64,000 nucleotides of DNA from LC029 sp036676475 (GCA_036676475.1 JAKFCU010000044.1:7721-71720); one strand, 5' to 3'; positions 35,841 to 45,048 are shown, counted from the first letter of the stretch. Program-made: numbers and translations. Notes: a model not told the origin generated them from the letters alone.

Positions 35841-36914
35841 TTATTTGATCTCAAGAGTCCATTCAAATGGATCAGGTAAAGAACCATTTTGTATACCTGT
35901 CAACGTATCATATATTCGCTTGGATACCTCTCCGGTTTGTCCATCATTGATGATCATTTTTTTCTCATCCCAACATAATTCACCAACGGGAGAGATGACT
36001 GCAGCAGTTCCAGTACCGAAAGCTTCTTCAAATGTACCGTTACTGTAGGCTTGATAAAGTTCATCTATGGAAATTTTCCGCTGAATGACAGGAATTCCCC
36101 AATGCTCAAGAAGTTGGATAACAGAATTTCTTGTAATCCCATCTAAAATACTTCCATTTAAAGCAGGAGTGATGACTTCTCCATTGATTTTAAAGAAGAC
36201 ATTCATACTTCCTACTTCTTCAATATATCTTTTTTCTATTCCGTCTAACCACAATACTTGAGAATATCCTTTTTCAGTGGCTGCTTCTTGCCCCTTTAAA
36301 CCAGATGCATAATTTCCACCTGTCTTGGCCGTTCCGGTTCCGCCAGGCACAGCACGAACGTATTGGTTCTCTACAAAAATCTTAACCGGGTGTATTCCCT
36401 CGGCATAATACGACCCAACAGGCGATAGAATCACCATGAAATAATAGTGGTTTGACGGCGAAACCCCAAGAGTAGGTTCGGTTGCAATGATAAAAGGACG
36501 AATATATAGGGAAGTTCCTTCAAGTGAAGGAATCCAATCCTTGTCTATCTGGACCAATTGTTTTAAACCTTCCAGAGCTAACTCTTCATCGATAGGCGGG
36601 ATGCTTAATCGATCATTGGATAGATTCAACCTTTGCATATTTTTGTTCGGTCTAAATAAGAGAATTCGGTTATCTTCTGTCCGATAGGCCTTAAGACCCT
36701 CAAACACGGTTTGTCCGTAATGGAAAACCTTAGAGGCTGGATCTAAAGCAATGGGCTGATAAGGCACAATTCGTGGATGATGCCACCCTTTTTCTGTTGT
36801 ATAGTCCAAAATGAACATATGGTCGGTAAATTGTTTTCCGAACACAAGCTGCTCTGGTTGTGGTTTCACTTTTGGCGTTTCACTAAGAATAATTTCAATT
36901 GTTCTTTGTGCCAC
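35841..36914 (-). CDS. ilvE: Branched-chain amino acid aminotransferase
   Basis: PLP enzyme interconverting branched-chain amino acids and 2-oxo acids, 357 aa with a GTG start. The sequence matches the type II BCAT group (about 355 aa): GWHHPRIVPYQPIALDPASKVFHYGQTVFEGLKAY, the PLP-lysine region VPGGTGTAKTGGNYASGLKGQ, and EEVGSMNVFFKI. It is separated from pheA by a terminator, so it probably has its own promoter. No T-box was seen upstream. Confidence 0.95.
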   Translation of the reverse strand: MAQRTIEIILSETPKVKPQPEQLVFGKQFTDHMFILDYTTEKGWHHPRIVPYQPIALDPASKVFHYGQTVFEGLKAYRTEDNRILLFRPNKNMQRLNLSNDRLSIPPIDEELALEGLKQLVQIDKDWIPSLEGTSLYIRPFIIATEPTLGVSPSNHYYFMVILSPVGSYYAEGIHPVKIFVENQYVRAVPGGTGTAKTGGNYASGLKGQEAATEKGYSQVLWLDGIEKRYIEEVGSMNVFFKINGEVITPALNGSILDGITRNSVIQLLEHWGIPVIQRKISIDELYQAYSNGTFEEAFGTGTAAVISPVGELCWDEKKMIINDGQTGEVSKRIYDTLTGIQNGSLPDPFEWTLEIK

Positions 36915-36930
36915 TGGTCTCCATCTCCTT

Positions 36931-36957
36931 AAAAACCCGGTGCAATTTCACACCAGG
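36931..36957 (-). terminator. Terminator after pheA
   Basis: CCTGGTG / CACCGGG stem with TTTTTAAG following on the minus strand, between pheA and ilvE. Confidence 0.8.
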
Positions 36958-36997
36958 TCCAATTATTTGCGTATACATGAAATTTTGCACAATAAGT

Positions 36998-37858
36998 TTA
37001 TGAATTAACTTTTGTGTACTTAATGTAACAAGGGTATGAACCAAGTTGCCTCACTTGGCAGCCTAGTGCTTCTAGCTCAGCAAAAGCGCCTGGCAGTAGG
37101 ATTTCATCCATTTTTTGTTCAATATCAATGATAAAATGATAATTTCCCAGTCCGGTTTTGGTCGGCCGGGATTCAATTCTTGATAAATTAATTTTCCGCC
37201 AAGCAAAGGCTGCCAACACCTGATAAAGCGCCCCTGGAAAATCGGATGGCAAGGTGACCAGGATGGTGGTCTTCTCAATATCAGTAGGCATCATTGGCAT
37301 GGAAGAAGAGCTCACGAGCAAGAATCGGGTATAGTTATTTTCATGATCCTGAATGTATTCTTTTAGAAATTGAACTGGATAAATTTCCTTGGAAAGGCGA
37401 TTTCCAATCGCAGCCCACGGTTCGTTTGGATTCAAACCTACCTGTTTAACAGCCTCAGCCGTACTTTGGGTATATTCAATTTCCACATGCGGAAGATACT
37501 TACGTAAAAACAATCGACTTTGAGCCACCGCTTGCGGATGAGATAGCACTTTTCGAATTTCAGTCCAATTCATCGGCTTCGCTGCCATTAGATGTTGGGA
37601 AATAGGGTAGGCCAGTTCTCCCTGGATAGGAACATCAATATGATGAATGAGCCAATCCATTGTCAAATTAACGGTTCCTTCAATTGAATTTTCAATGGGA
37701 ACCACAGCAAATTCCGTTTTATCCTGATCAATGGCATCAAGCACATCAGGAATGGTCGCAAAGGGGATATATCTTGCTTCCAGTCCTTTAAAGAAGAATC
37801 GGGCCGCTTCTTCCGTAAACGTTCCGTTCGGCCCAAGAAAAGCTATATTTCTCTCCAT
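36998..37858 (-). CDS. pheA: Prephenate dehydratase
   Basis: Converts prephenate to phenylpyruvate in phenylalanine synthesis. From the ATG with GGGGGAG 9 bases upstream the protein is 286 aa; a longer frame begins seven codons earlier. The catalytic domain starts ERNIAFLGPNGTFTEEA and includes VPIENSIEGTVNLTMD. The C-terminal ACT regulatory domain has the ESRPTK phenylalanine-binding motif. Lies 16 to 34 bases downstream of thrB, so pheB-hom-thrC-thrB-pheA look like one unit. Confidence 0.95.
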   Translation of the reverse strand: MERNIAFLGPNGTFTEEAARFFFKGLEARYIPFATIPDVLDAIDQDKTEFAVVPIENSIEGTVNLTMDWLIHHIDVPIQGELAYPISQHLMAAKPMNWTEIRKVLSHPQAVAQSRLFLRKYLPHVEIEYTQSTAEAVKQVGLNPNEPWAAIGNRLSKEIYPVQFLKEYIQDHENNYTRFLLVSSSSMPMMPTDIEKTTILVTLPSDFPGALYQVLAAFAWRKINLSRIESRPTKTGLGNYHFIIDIEQKMDEILLPGAFAELEALGCQVRQLGSYPCYIKYTKVNS

Positions 37859-37891
37859 TGCTAAAAGCTCCCCCATCGTTTTCTTTACACT

Positions 37892-38821
37892 CTACTCCGT
37901 TTGAAAAGGGGTGTCAATATCTTCTGAAATTTGCACGCCATGATAATCAGGTGTAAGGCTGAGTGTTTTCGACTGAATACCAAATTGTAGCAATGTATCC
38001 GTGAAAAACTTGACTAACGAATCTTCTTCTCCTTGGAGAAAAGAAATCACGGTAGGTCCTGCTCCACTTAACGCTGTACCTAATGCCCCATGGAGATGGG
38101 CATTTTCTAACAGGATATCTAATCCTGGAACCAAAGCCATCCGGTAGGGATGATGCAAACAATCTTTCATGGCAAACTTGAGCATTTCATATTGGCCACT
38201 TGCCAAGGATGCAGCCAATAAACTAGCGTGACTGACAGAGAACACAGCATCCTTCCGACTATAGTGATCAGGAAGGACCCCCCGGGCCTTATCCGTAGAA
38301 AGCATGAACTCGGGAATTACAGCCAAGGCTTTCAAGCTAGGATGTGGATCAATTTTAATATAAGGGACCGCGGCTTCCTCTATAACAGCTATGATAATGC
38401 CTCCAAATAGAGAAGCACCTACATTATCCGGGTGTCCTTCCAACTCCGTAGCCATTTGGTAAATGTCGTCCCTTGAAAAAGGCTCCTCCGCTAAATAGTT
38501 TGCTGCCACCAAGCCACCCACGATAGCCGCTGCACTACTTCCCAAACCTCTGGTTAACGGTATTTCACTCTTCATTTCTATATGCAAAGGAGGAAGCTGT
38601 TTACCCGCCTTTTGAAATACCAGCTGTGCCATTTTGTAAACGAGATTACTCTCATCAGTCGGTAGACCTTCTAACTCCTCACCATGGAGAACTACCTTAG
38701 GAGTATCGGCAAATTTCATTCGAATTGTGGTATATAATTGGAAAGCCATTCCGATCGCATCGAAACCTGGTCCTAGGTTTGCTGTACTTGCAGGTATTTT
38801 AACTTGAATTCGAGTTCTCAT
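37892..38821 (-). CDS. thrB: Homoserine kinase
   Basis: GHMP-family kinase phosphorylating homoserine, 309 aa. N-terminal motif PASTANLGPGFDAIGMAF, the ATP-binding loop PLTRGLGSSAAAIVGG, and the C-terminal GALGTALSGAGPTVISF are all present. Its start overlaps the thrC end by 4 bases, indicating translational coupling. Confidence 0.97.
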   Translation of the reverse strand: MRTRIQVKIPASTANLGPGFDAIGMAFQLYTTIRMKFADTPKVVLHGEELEGLPTDESNLVYKMAQLVFQKAGKQLPPLHIEMKSEIPLTRGLGSSAAAIVGGLVAANYLAEEPFSRDDIYQMATELEGHPDNVGASLFGGIIIAVIEEAAVPYIKIDPHPSLKALAVIPEFMLSTDKARGVLPDHYSRKDAVFSVSHASLLAASLASGQYEMLKFAMKDCLHHPYRMALVPGLDILLENAHLHGALGTALSGAGPTVISFLQGEEDSLVKFFTDTLLQFGIQSKTLSLTPDYHGVQISEDIDTPFQTE

Positions 38822-39864
38822 GATTGTACCACACTCATCACAGATTTGATTGAGCTATCCACAACTACGGGCTCTACCCCTACTGTTTTAAGGGCAATAT
38901 TGGGATCTTTCAAGCCATTCCCTGTTAATACACATACGACCTGTTTTCCCTTTTCCAATTTGCCAATTTGTCTCATTTTGATAATACCGGCAAGGGACGC
39001 ACAAGAAGCAGGTTCTGCAAAAATCCCTTCGGTTTGCGCCAACTTGCGGTAAGCCGCCAGAATTTCCTCATCCGTCACAGAATCCACATGGCCATCTGAT
39101 TCCTCCAAAGCTTTTACGGCTAGATGACGGCTTGCCGGATTACCGATGCGAATAGCGGTAGCTACGGTTTCTGGATTCTCAATATCAATTCCTTTGACTA
39201 AAGAAGCAGCTCCTTCCGCTTGGAAACCAAACATGCGAGGAAGTTGATCGATTTTCCCTTCTTTGGCATATTCCTTAAATCCTTTCCAATAGGCGGAAAT
39301 ATTTCCGGCATTTCCAACTGGAATTGCTAGAATATCCGGTGCTTTACCCAAAACGTCACAAACTTCGAATGCCCCTGTTTTCTGCCCCTCCAGACGGTAT
39401 GGATTGACAGAATTCACCAATGTGATAGGGTGTTGATCGGTAATCTCCCGTACTATTTTCAAGGCTTGATCAAAGTTTCCTTCAATCGCAATGATCTCAG
39501 CTCCATAAGCAGCAGCCTGAGCCAGTTTTCCTAAGGCAATATTATTATTGGGAATCAGGACGATACATCTCAAATTAGCGCGTGCTGCGTATGCTGCTGC
39601 GGCTGCTGAGGTATTTCCTGTAGAAGCGCACATGATGGTATGGCTGCCTTCCTCCACTGCTTTAGCAACGGCCATGACCATTCCGCGATCCTTAAACGAT
39701 CCCGTTGGATTTACACCTTCATACTTGAAATGGATTTCCACTCCCAATTCCTCAGATAATTTAGGAGCATAAATCAAAGGAGTATCTCCTTCATGTAATG
39801 TCAGTCTTGGAGTTTTTTCCGTTACTGGCAGAAAAGCGGCATATTTTTCAATAAGTCCTGGCAT
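38818..39864 (-). CDS. thrC: Threonine synthase
   Basis: PLP enzyme forming threonine from phosphohomoserine, 348 aa, the short type usual in Bacillus. The PLP lysine lies in NPTGSFKDRGMVMAV, the phosphate-binding loop in PVGNAGNISAYWKG, and the serine/asparagine region in CASTGNTSAAAAAYAA. Overlaps hom by one base and thrB by four. Confidence 0.97.
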   Translation of the reverse strand: MPGLIEKYAAFLPVTEKTPRLTLHEGDTPLIYAPKLSEELGVEIHFKYEGVNPTGSFKDRGMVMAVAKAVEEGSHTIMCASTGNTSAAAAAYAARANLRCIVLIPNNNIALGKLAQAAAYGAEIIAIEGNFDQALKIVREITDQHPITLVNSVNPYRLEGQKTGAFEVCDVLGKAPDILAIPVGNAGNISAYWKGFKEYAKEGKIDQLPRMFGFQAEGAASLVKGIDIENPETVATAIRIGNPASRHLAVKALEESDGHVDSVTDEEILAAYRKLAQTEGIFAEPASCASLAGIIKMRQIGKLEKGKQVVCVLTGNGLKDPNIALKTVGVEPVVVDSSIKSVMSVVQS

Positions 39865-41168
39865 TAGTTCTCTTCCCTTCCTTCAACGCGATAAAAACTT
39901 TTCACTTCTTTAATGGCCTCCACCAAACGGAATTGCTTCAGCAGTTCATCAAGGCTCTTTTTAGTTGCCAAATGAGTGACGATGATTACTTCTGCTTCTG
40001 ATCTTTCCTTGCAAGTCTGTTGAATAATTTGCTCAATGCTGATTTCGTGATTAGCCAGGAGCGTCGTAATTTCAGCCAGCACCCCCGGCTGATCAGCTAC
40101 AATAAGTCTGAAGAAAAATTTCGAATCGATTTGCTCTGGGGTTTTTAGAATCTTTTCTTTATATGGGGCTACCATTCCTCGTCCATTTACACCTAATTTC
40201 ATGTTTTTTACTACTGTAACCAAATCTGAGGTTACTGCAGTCGCCGTAGGCAATTCCCCGGCACCTGGGCCATAAAACATGGTTTCGCCTACCGCTTCTC
40301 CATATACATAGACTGCATTAAACACGCCATTAACCGAGGCTAAAGGATGAGACTGATGAATCATCGTCGGCTGTACACTCACTTCGATGCACCCATCATC
40401 CCGCTTAGCGATACCTAAGAGCTTAATTTCATAGCCAAGCTTTTTACCATAGCCGATATCTTCCGCTGAGACCTTAGAAATCCCCCGAACATCGACATCC
40501 TCTAAACTATATTCCACCCTGAAGCCCAGTGTGCTTAAGATGGCCATCTTCCGTGCAGCATCATATCCCTCCACATCGGCGGTCGGATCTGATTCAGCAT
40601 AGCCAAGGGCCTGAGCTTCCTTTAGCACATCATCATAGGAGGCTCCCTCCTTGCTCATTTTCGTCAAGATATAGTTGGTTGTTCCGTTCACAATTCCCAT
40701 CATCTTATGGATGCGATCGGAAGAAAAACCTTCGACCAATGCCCGCAAAATGGGAATACCACCGGCTACACTCGCCTCATAGAACACATCACAGCCTTTT
40801 TCCGCCGCCTTCGCTAAAATTTCCGCGCCATGAAGGGCCATGAGATCCTTATTAGCCGTAACCACGTGCTTGCCATGCTCTAATGCATCAAGAATATATT
40901 CCTTGGTCGGGTGAATTCCTCCCATGACTTCAATGACAATATCAATCTCCGGATTCTGCAGAACCTCTTGAGGATCCACGGTCAATAAATCTGGGGATAT
41001 ATGAATATTTCGATCTTTCCCTGGATTTTTCACAAGGATTTTACCCACTTGAATCTCTACACCCGTTTGCTTGACTAGATCTAATTGGTGACCTTCCAAA
41101 ATCCTTAGGACACCCGTACCTACTGTCCCTAATCCCATTAGACCAACCTTAACTAATTTCTTATCCAT
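39864..41168 (-). CDS. hom: Homoserine dehydrogenase
   Basis: NAD(P)-dependent reduction of aspartate semialdehyde to homoserine, 434 aa. Nucleotide-binding GLMGLGTVGTGVLRIL at the N terminus, catalytic-domain segments VANKDLMALHGAEI and EASVAGGIPILRAL with GIVNGTTNYIL, and a C-terminal ACT domain (FRLIVADQPGVLAEITTLLA) for feedback control, probably by threonine. It is the first enzyme of the thr unit after pheB. Confidence 0.97.
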   Translation of the reverse strand: MDKKLVKVGLMGLGTVGTGVLRILEGHQLDLVKQTGVEIQVGKILVKNPGKDRNIHISPDLLTVDPQEVLQNPEIDIVIEVMGGIHPTKEYILDALEHGKHVVTANKDLMALHGAEILAKAAEKGCDVFYEASVAGGIPILRALVEGFSSDRIHKMMGIVNGTTNYILTKMSKEGASYDDVLKEAQALGYAESDPTADVEGYDAARKMAILSTLGFRVEYSLEDVDVRGISKVSAEDIGYGKKLGYEIKLLGIAKRDDGCIEVSVQPTMIHQSHPLASVNGVFNAVYVYGEAVGETMFYGPGAGELPTATAVTSDLVTVVKNMKLGVNGRGMVAPYKEKILKTPEQIDSKFFFRLIVADQPGVLAEITTLLANHEISIEQIIQQTCKERSEAEVIIVTHLATKKSLDELLKQFRLVEAIKEVKSFYRVEGREEN

Positions 41169-41193
41169 TAAAGTCCCTCCACTACGCGTCTTT

Positions 41194-41637
41194 TTAACCT
41201 CTTCCTACAATCGTGGCTTTAACCACACCATCTAGATCATTTACCTCATTCAAAAAATCATCGGTAGAAAGACCCAGTGCAGCAGTGTCAATCGACATAC
41301 TCACATGCGCAATCCCCTGTAAGGGAATCGTTTGATTAATCGTTAATATATTTCCGCCTTTGCTCGCAATAAAGCTTAATACTTTAGATAGGACACCTGA
41401 ACGGTGCTCTAGAGTAAGAGAAATGGTAATAATGACTTCCCGCGCCATAGCGTTAAATGGAAATACTCCGTCTTTGTACTTATAATAAGCACTACGACTT
41501 AACCCCACTTTCTCCACCGCTTCATGTACGGTTTCAGCTTCTCTGGAATTCAATAATTGTTTGGCCTCTACGGTCTTTAGAATCGCTTCAGGCAGGATTT
41601 GGTCACGGACTAAATAATATTTCTCCTCACGCTTCAT
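41194..41637 (-). CDS. pheB: ACT domain protein PheB (UPF0735)
   Basis: A 147-aa regulatory protein from an ATG with GGAGG 7 bases before it; the frame extends 15 codons upstream with worse context. The N-terminal segment (YYLVRDQILPEAILKTVEAKQLL) includes a helix-turn-helix-like SREAETVHEAVEKVGLSRSAYYKYKDGVFPF, and an ACT domain follows (SLTLEHRSGVLSKVLSFIASKGGNI). It probably senses an amino acid, but its target is not proven. Obg lies upstream and hom downstream. Confidence 0.9.
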   Translation of the reverse strand: MKREEKYYLVRDQILPEAILKTVEAKQLLNSREAETVHEAVEKVGLSRSAYYKYKDGVFPFNAMAREVIITISLTLEHRSGVLSKVLSFIASKGGNILTINQTIPLQGIAHVSMSIDTAALGLSTDDFLNEVNDLDGVVKATIVGRG

Positions 41638-41680
41638 CTCAAGTCCTCCAACACGATACACATGTTTTCTTATAGTGGAC

Positions 41681-41709
41681 ATTATAGTTGATTACCTTAT
41701 TTTTGACAA
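41681..41709 (-). promoter_or_regulatory. Promoter of the pheB-hom-thrC-thrB-pheA unit
   Basis: Minus-strand TTGTCA (41704-41709), 17-base spacer and TATAAT (41681-41686), about 45 bases before the pheB start and just after the obg terminator. Confidence 0.75.
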
Positions 41710-41734
41710 TAGGCTGTTATTATTTAGCTATGAG

Positions 41735-41780
41735 AAAAAGGAAGTCCAGAGGCTATTCCTTTGCCTCCATGGACTTCCTT
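41735..41780 (-). terminator. Terminator after obg
   Basis: GGAAGTCCA-(tgg)-GAGGC / GCCTC-TGGACTTCC stem followed by TTTTT on the minus strand. Confidence 0.85.
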
Positions 41781-41783
41781 CCG

Positions 41784-43070
41784 TTATTCTACAAAGTCAA
41801 ATTCAAAATCACCGATCCGAACCGTATCCCCATTTTCCGCACCCTTCTCGCGCAGCGCTTTATCTACCCCCATATTTCGCATGGTACGGGCAAAGCGTTG
41901 TATTGAATCATGGGAGTTAAGATTTGTCATCCTCATGAGACGCTCAATATAAGCTCCTTCGACAATATATATTTCATTTTCTTTTCGGACATGGAATTTA
42001 TCAGGCTCTTTCTCGGCCTTGTAAATCACCCGTTCTTCCGCTTCCTCCTGCAGTTCTTCTACGATCGGAACAGCTGGCACCTTATCCAGAAGATCGGCTA
42101 CCCCATAGAGGAGTTCCTTTATGCCCTGTTTGGTTGCTGCAGAAATAGAATAAATAGGGAGATTTGTCCCCACTTTTTCCCGGAAAGCGATTAGATTCTC
42201 TTCCGCTTCCGGAAGGTCCATTTTATTGGCTGCAACTACCTGAGGACGGTCTTCCAGCTTCTGATTATAGAGCTTCAGCTCTTGATTGATTTGCACAAAA
42301 TCTTCGTATGGATCTCGACCTTCCGTTCCAGCCATATCAATCACATGGACAATAACCCGAGTCCTCTCCACATGACGAAGAAACTGATGACCTAGCCCCG
42401 TTCCTTCATGAGCTCCTTCAATGAGACCCGGAAGGTCTGCCATCACAAAGCTTCTTCCATCCCCTACATCAACAACACCAAGATTGGGTGTTAGGGTAGT
42501 GAAATGATAAGCACCAATCTTAGGCCTGGCTGCCGATACAATGGAAAGAAGCGTTGATTTCCCCACACTTGGATACCCAACTAAGCCAATATCCGCCAGT
42601 ACCTTTAGTTCTAATCGAACATAGCGTTCCTGTCCCGGCTCTCCATTCTCTGCTATTTCCGGAGCTGGATTGACAGAGGTAGCATATCGTATATTGCCTC
42701 TTCCGCCCCTTCCCCCTTTAGCAATGACCACCTTTTGACCATGAAAAACTAAATCGGCAATCAATTCATTTGTATCATCATCATAGACAGAAGTACCGGG
42801 AGGTACCCTGACCAGCATATCCTCAGCACCTGCACCGTGCTGACTTTTGGTTCGACCATTTTCTCCTCTCGGGGCTTTGAAATGACGCTGATACTTAAAA
42901 TCGACCAACGTTCGCAATCCTTCGTCCACCTCAAAAATGACGTTAGCGCCCCGGCCGCCATCACCACCCGCAGGACCACCCATATCCACATATTTTTCGC
43001 GACGGAAGGCAACCATTCCATTTCCTCCGTCGCCGCCTTTTACATAAATTTTCGCTGTATCTACAAACAT
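41784..43070 (-). CDS. obg: Obg GTPase
   Basis: Essential ribosome-associated GTPase linked to ribosome maturation, stress response and sporulation onset, 428 aa. Glycine-rich Obg domain (GGDGGNGMVAFRREKYVDMGGPAGGDGGRG), G domain with G1 GYPSVGKST, G3 DLPGLIEGAHEG, G4 NKMD, and the C-terminal OCT domain. Directly follows spo0B (2 bases), an arrangement conserved in Bacillus. Confidence 0.98.
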   Translation of the reverse strand: MFVDTAKIYVKGGDGGNGMVAFRREKYVDMGGPAGGDGGRGANVIFEVDEGLRTLVDFKYQRHFKAPRGENGRTKSQHGAGAEDMLVRVPPGTSVYDDDTNELIADLVFHGQKVVIAKGGRGGRGNIRYATSVNPAPEIAENGEPGQERYVRLELKVLADIGLVGYPSVGKSTLLSIVSAARPKIGAYHFTTLTPNLGVVDVGDGRSFVMADLPGLIEGAHEGTGLGHQFLRHVERTRVIVHVIDMAGTEGRDPYEDFVQINQELKLYNQKLEDRPQVVAANKMDLPEAEENLIAFREKVGTNLPIYSISAATKQGIKELLYGVADLLDKVPAVPIVEELQEEAEERVIYKAEKEPDKFHVRKENEIYIVEGAYIERLMRMTNLNSHDSIQRFARTMRNMGVDKALREKGAENGDTVRIGDFEFDFVE

Positions 43071-43072
43071 AA

Positions 43073-43876
43073 TTATCCCTTCACCTCATGTTCACGTTCT
43101 ACCGATAGAGGAACATAGAACTCCATAATCGATTCCTGTTTATTATGTAATCCTTCCACAAAAAAGCCTTCCTCATTCCCCCATTGTTTCGCGAGGGAGC
43201 AAAGCTCCTGCAAACATTCCTCAGCCTGTAAATAACCCTCGTATTCAATGGATACATATAAAGTCTCTTCCAACTTTTGAAGGAGTATAACTAACGTATT
43301 TGGAAGTCCTTCATTGTCAAGAGAATGAATACGATACGCATCGATAATGCCAGTCATTAATTGATAGATCACTTTCTGCTGCTGAATAGGAATCTTTCGC
43401 AAATCTATCAATTCAGGGACTTCCACTTCCAAATTCATGTCCTTGTGCATTGCATTGTAAGTCTGCAAATAGACCACTAAGGATGGCATCCCTAATCCAG
43501 CAATTCGACTATCATTATTGGTGCTTTCTGTGACTCGTGTTATGTATTCCTCACCTAAATCGTAACGCTGTAATTTCATGTAACCAAGCAACACTTGAAA
43601 GTGGTTCAGCCAATCATGGCGTTGATGCCGCAAGCTCTCTATAAACTTTTGCTGTTCTTCCTCAATTAAAGAGGAATCTAGTTCCTTCGTTTCCGTTACT
43701 TGTAACGAGGATGATTGAGAATGTTGAGATTTGTAAGCTTGCCAGCAGCCCCCAAAAAGGAACAAAACGGAAGAATAACTTAAAGTCACAAACCCCATTT
43801 GACCCCAAGGCTGAAAAGGAACAATGATCATCAGAATAGCGGATATGAAGAATGGAAGGAAAGGAAGTCTATTCAA
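43073..43876 (-). CDS. spo0B: Spo0B-like sporulation phosphotransferase with membrane anchor
   Basis: Relays phosphate from Spo0F to Spo0A in the sporulation phosphorelay. Start taken at TTG 43876, which has AGGAG at 8-base spacing (267 aa). The helical-hairpin phosphoacceptor motif is LRHQRHDWLNHFQVLLGYMKLQ, with the histidine expected to be phosphorylated, followed by a degenerate ATPase-like domain. Unlike the 192-aa B. subtilis protein, two hydrophobic segments (about 5-22 and 27-48) precede the core. Stop is 2 bases before obg; tandem repeats E/F lie upstream. Confidence 0.88.
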   Translation of the reverse strand: MNRLPFLPFFISAILMIIVPFQPWGQMGFVTLSYSSVLFLFGGCWQAYKSQHSQSSSLQVTETKELDSSLIEEEQQKFIESLRHQRHDWLNHFQVLLGYMKLQRYDLGEEYITRVTESTNNDSRIAGLGMPSLVVYLQTYNAMHKDMNLEVEVPELIDLRKIPIQQQKVIYQLMTGIIDAYRIHSLDNEGLPNTLVILLQKLEETLYVSIEYEGYLQAEECLQELCSLAKQWGNEEGFFVEGLHNKQESIMEFYVPLSVEREHEVKG

Positions 43877-43960
43877 AATCAATTCTCCTATCTGTACAGT
43901 TTACCTAATCTCTATCTTTTCTATGTAATATGGGAAAACATTCCTCCAATAGTATAACAT

Positions 43961-44013
43961 AAGAAAGCTACTGGCGTCGTCGCTATGGCGTATAATACTT
44001 TCCGATACGTATT
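43961..44013 (+). repeat. Two-hairpin repeat, copy E
   Basis: Copy with an altered hairpin 1 and a single mismatch in hairpin 2 (ATACTT-TCCGAT-ACGTAT). In direct tandem with copy F between rpmA and spo0B. Confidence 0.8.
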
Positions 44014-44050
44014 AAGAAAGCTACTGGCGTAGCCCTTTACGCTTCTTAAG
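44014..44050 (+). repeat. Two-hairpin repeat, truncated copy F
   Basis: Perfect hairpin 1 (GCTAC-TGGC-GTAGC) followed by CTTTACGC; hairpin 2 is missing, and the sequence runs into the rpmA terminator. Confidence 0.75.
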
Positions 44051-44052
44051 TA

Positions 44053-44082
44053 CAAAAAACCCGACAAATGTCGGGTTTTTTG
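44053..44082 (-). terminator. Terminator after rpmA
   Basis: AAAAAACCCGACA / TGTCGGGTTTTTT stem, ending the rplU-prp-rpmA unit. Confidence 0.9.
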
Positions 44083-44093
44083 TTTATTACTTA

Positions 44094-44384
44094 TTAAGCT
44101 TCTTGTGCAACCGGCTCGATCACAACTTGCTTACGGTCACGACCCAAGCGTTTGAAACGAACAACTCCGTCTGCAAGAGCAAACAATGTGTCGTCTCCGC
44201 CGATTCCTACGTTCTCTCCAGGATAGATCTTAGTTCCGCGCTGACGAACAAGGATGTTACCAGCAAGAACGAATTGACCATCTCCACGCTTTACACCAAG
44301 GCGCTTCGCGATACTGTCGCGACCGTTCTTAGTAGAACCTACCCCTTTTTTAGAAGCGAAAAACTGAAGATTCATTTTTAACAT
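44094..44384 (-). CDS. rpmA: Ribosomal protein L27, precursor form
   Basis: Large-subunit protein whose N terminus reaches the peptidyl transferase centre, 96 aa from an ATG with AGGAGG. The N-terminal extension MLKMNLQFFASKKG contains the Firmicutes cleavage motif, cut after the FF-A pair by the Prp protease to expose the mature end. The prp gene overlaps its 5' end by 7 bases. Confidence 0.97.
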   Translation of the reverse strand: MLKMNLQFFASKKGVGSTKNGRDSIAKRLGVKRGDGQFVLAGNILVRQRGTKIYPGENVGIGGDDTLFALADGVVRFKRLGRDRKQVVIEPVAQEA

Positions 44385-44731
44385 GAAATCCACCTCCTGT
44401 TTACTTTAGAATCATTCACCTTTAAATATTTACCGTACTCTATGGCAACCGACTGAAGCGAAGCCACCATGCTGTCAAGAAGCAATTGAACTTTCTCATG
44501 TATCGCTGTAGGATAACCCGGCACGACACAGCGGAGAAACCCACTCTCTCCTTGTTCAACAGGCAACTCTACTTCAAGGAGCGTAACTATCGCATTGATT
44601 GAACCTAATGAAATCCCGGATACGGCAGCACAGACAATATCCTGTCCAGGATCTGCATAACCAGCATGTCCATCGATGGTAATCATCTCGATGTCCCCTG
44701 AGGCCCGTCGCTTGACTTGCACTTTAATCAT
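44378..44731 (-). CDS. prp: Ribosomal-processing cysteine protease Prp
   Basis: Protease that removes the N-terminal extension of L27, 117 aa. The catalytic His and Cys are visible in DGHAGYADPGQDIVCAAVSGI. Located between rplU and rpmA as in most Firmicutes with an L27 extension; starts 5 bases after rplU and overlaps rpmA. Confidence 0.95.
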   Translation of the reverse strand: MIKVQVKRRASGDIEMITIDGHAGYADPGQDIVCAAVSGISLGSINAIVTLLEVELPVEQGESGFLRCVVPGYPTAIHEKVQLLLDSMVASLQSVAIEYGKYLKVNDSKVNRRWISC

Positions 44732-44736
44732 AAATC

Positions 44737-45048
44737 TTAAGCGTTAATGCTTTCGATTACAACTTTAGTGAAAGGCTGACGATGACCTTGCTTTTTGTGG
44801 TAGTTCTTCTTCGCCTTATATTTGAAGACGATGATTTTTGTTCCACGACCGTGCTTTTCAACCTTACCAGTTACAGATGCACCAGCTACTGTAGGACTTC
44901 CTACAACAACGTTACCATCCTTATTAACCATTAATACGCGGTCAAAAGTTACAGATTCACCTTCAGTTTGTGGAAGCTTCTCGATATAAAGCTCAGCGCC
45001 TTGCTCAACTTTATACTGCTTTCCACCAGTTTCGATAATTGCGTACAT
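44737..45048 (-). CDS. rplU: Ribosomal protein L21
   Basis: Large-subunit 23S rRNA-binding protein of 103 aa (MYAIIETGGKQYKVEQGAELYIEKL), with the C-terminal signature KAKKNYHKKQGHRQPFT. First gene of rplU-prp-rpmA, preceded by the L21 leader RNA and a strong AGGGAGGTG site. Confidence 0.98.
   Translation of the reverse strand: MYAIIETGGKQYKVEQGAELYIEKLPQTEGESVTFDRVLMVNKDGNVVVGSPTVAGASVTGKVEKHGRGTKIIVFKYKAKKNYHKKQGHRQPFTKVVIESINA

Noticed and set aside
41638..41783. T-box or attenuator upstream of pheB-hom-thr
   Set aside because: Only about 145 bases, filled by the obg terminator and a plain promoter; no T-box sequence.
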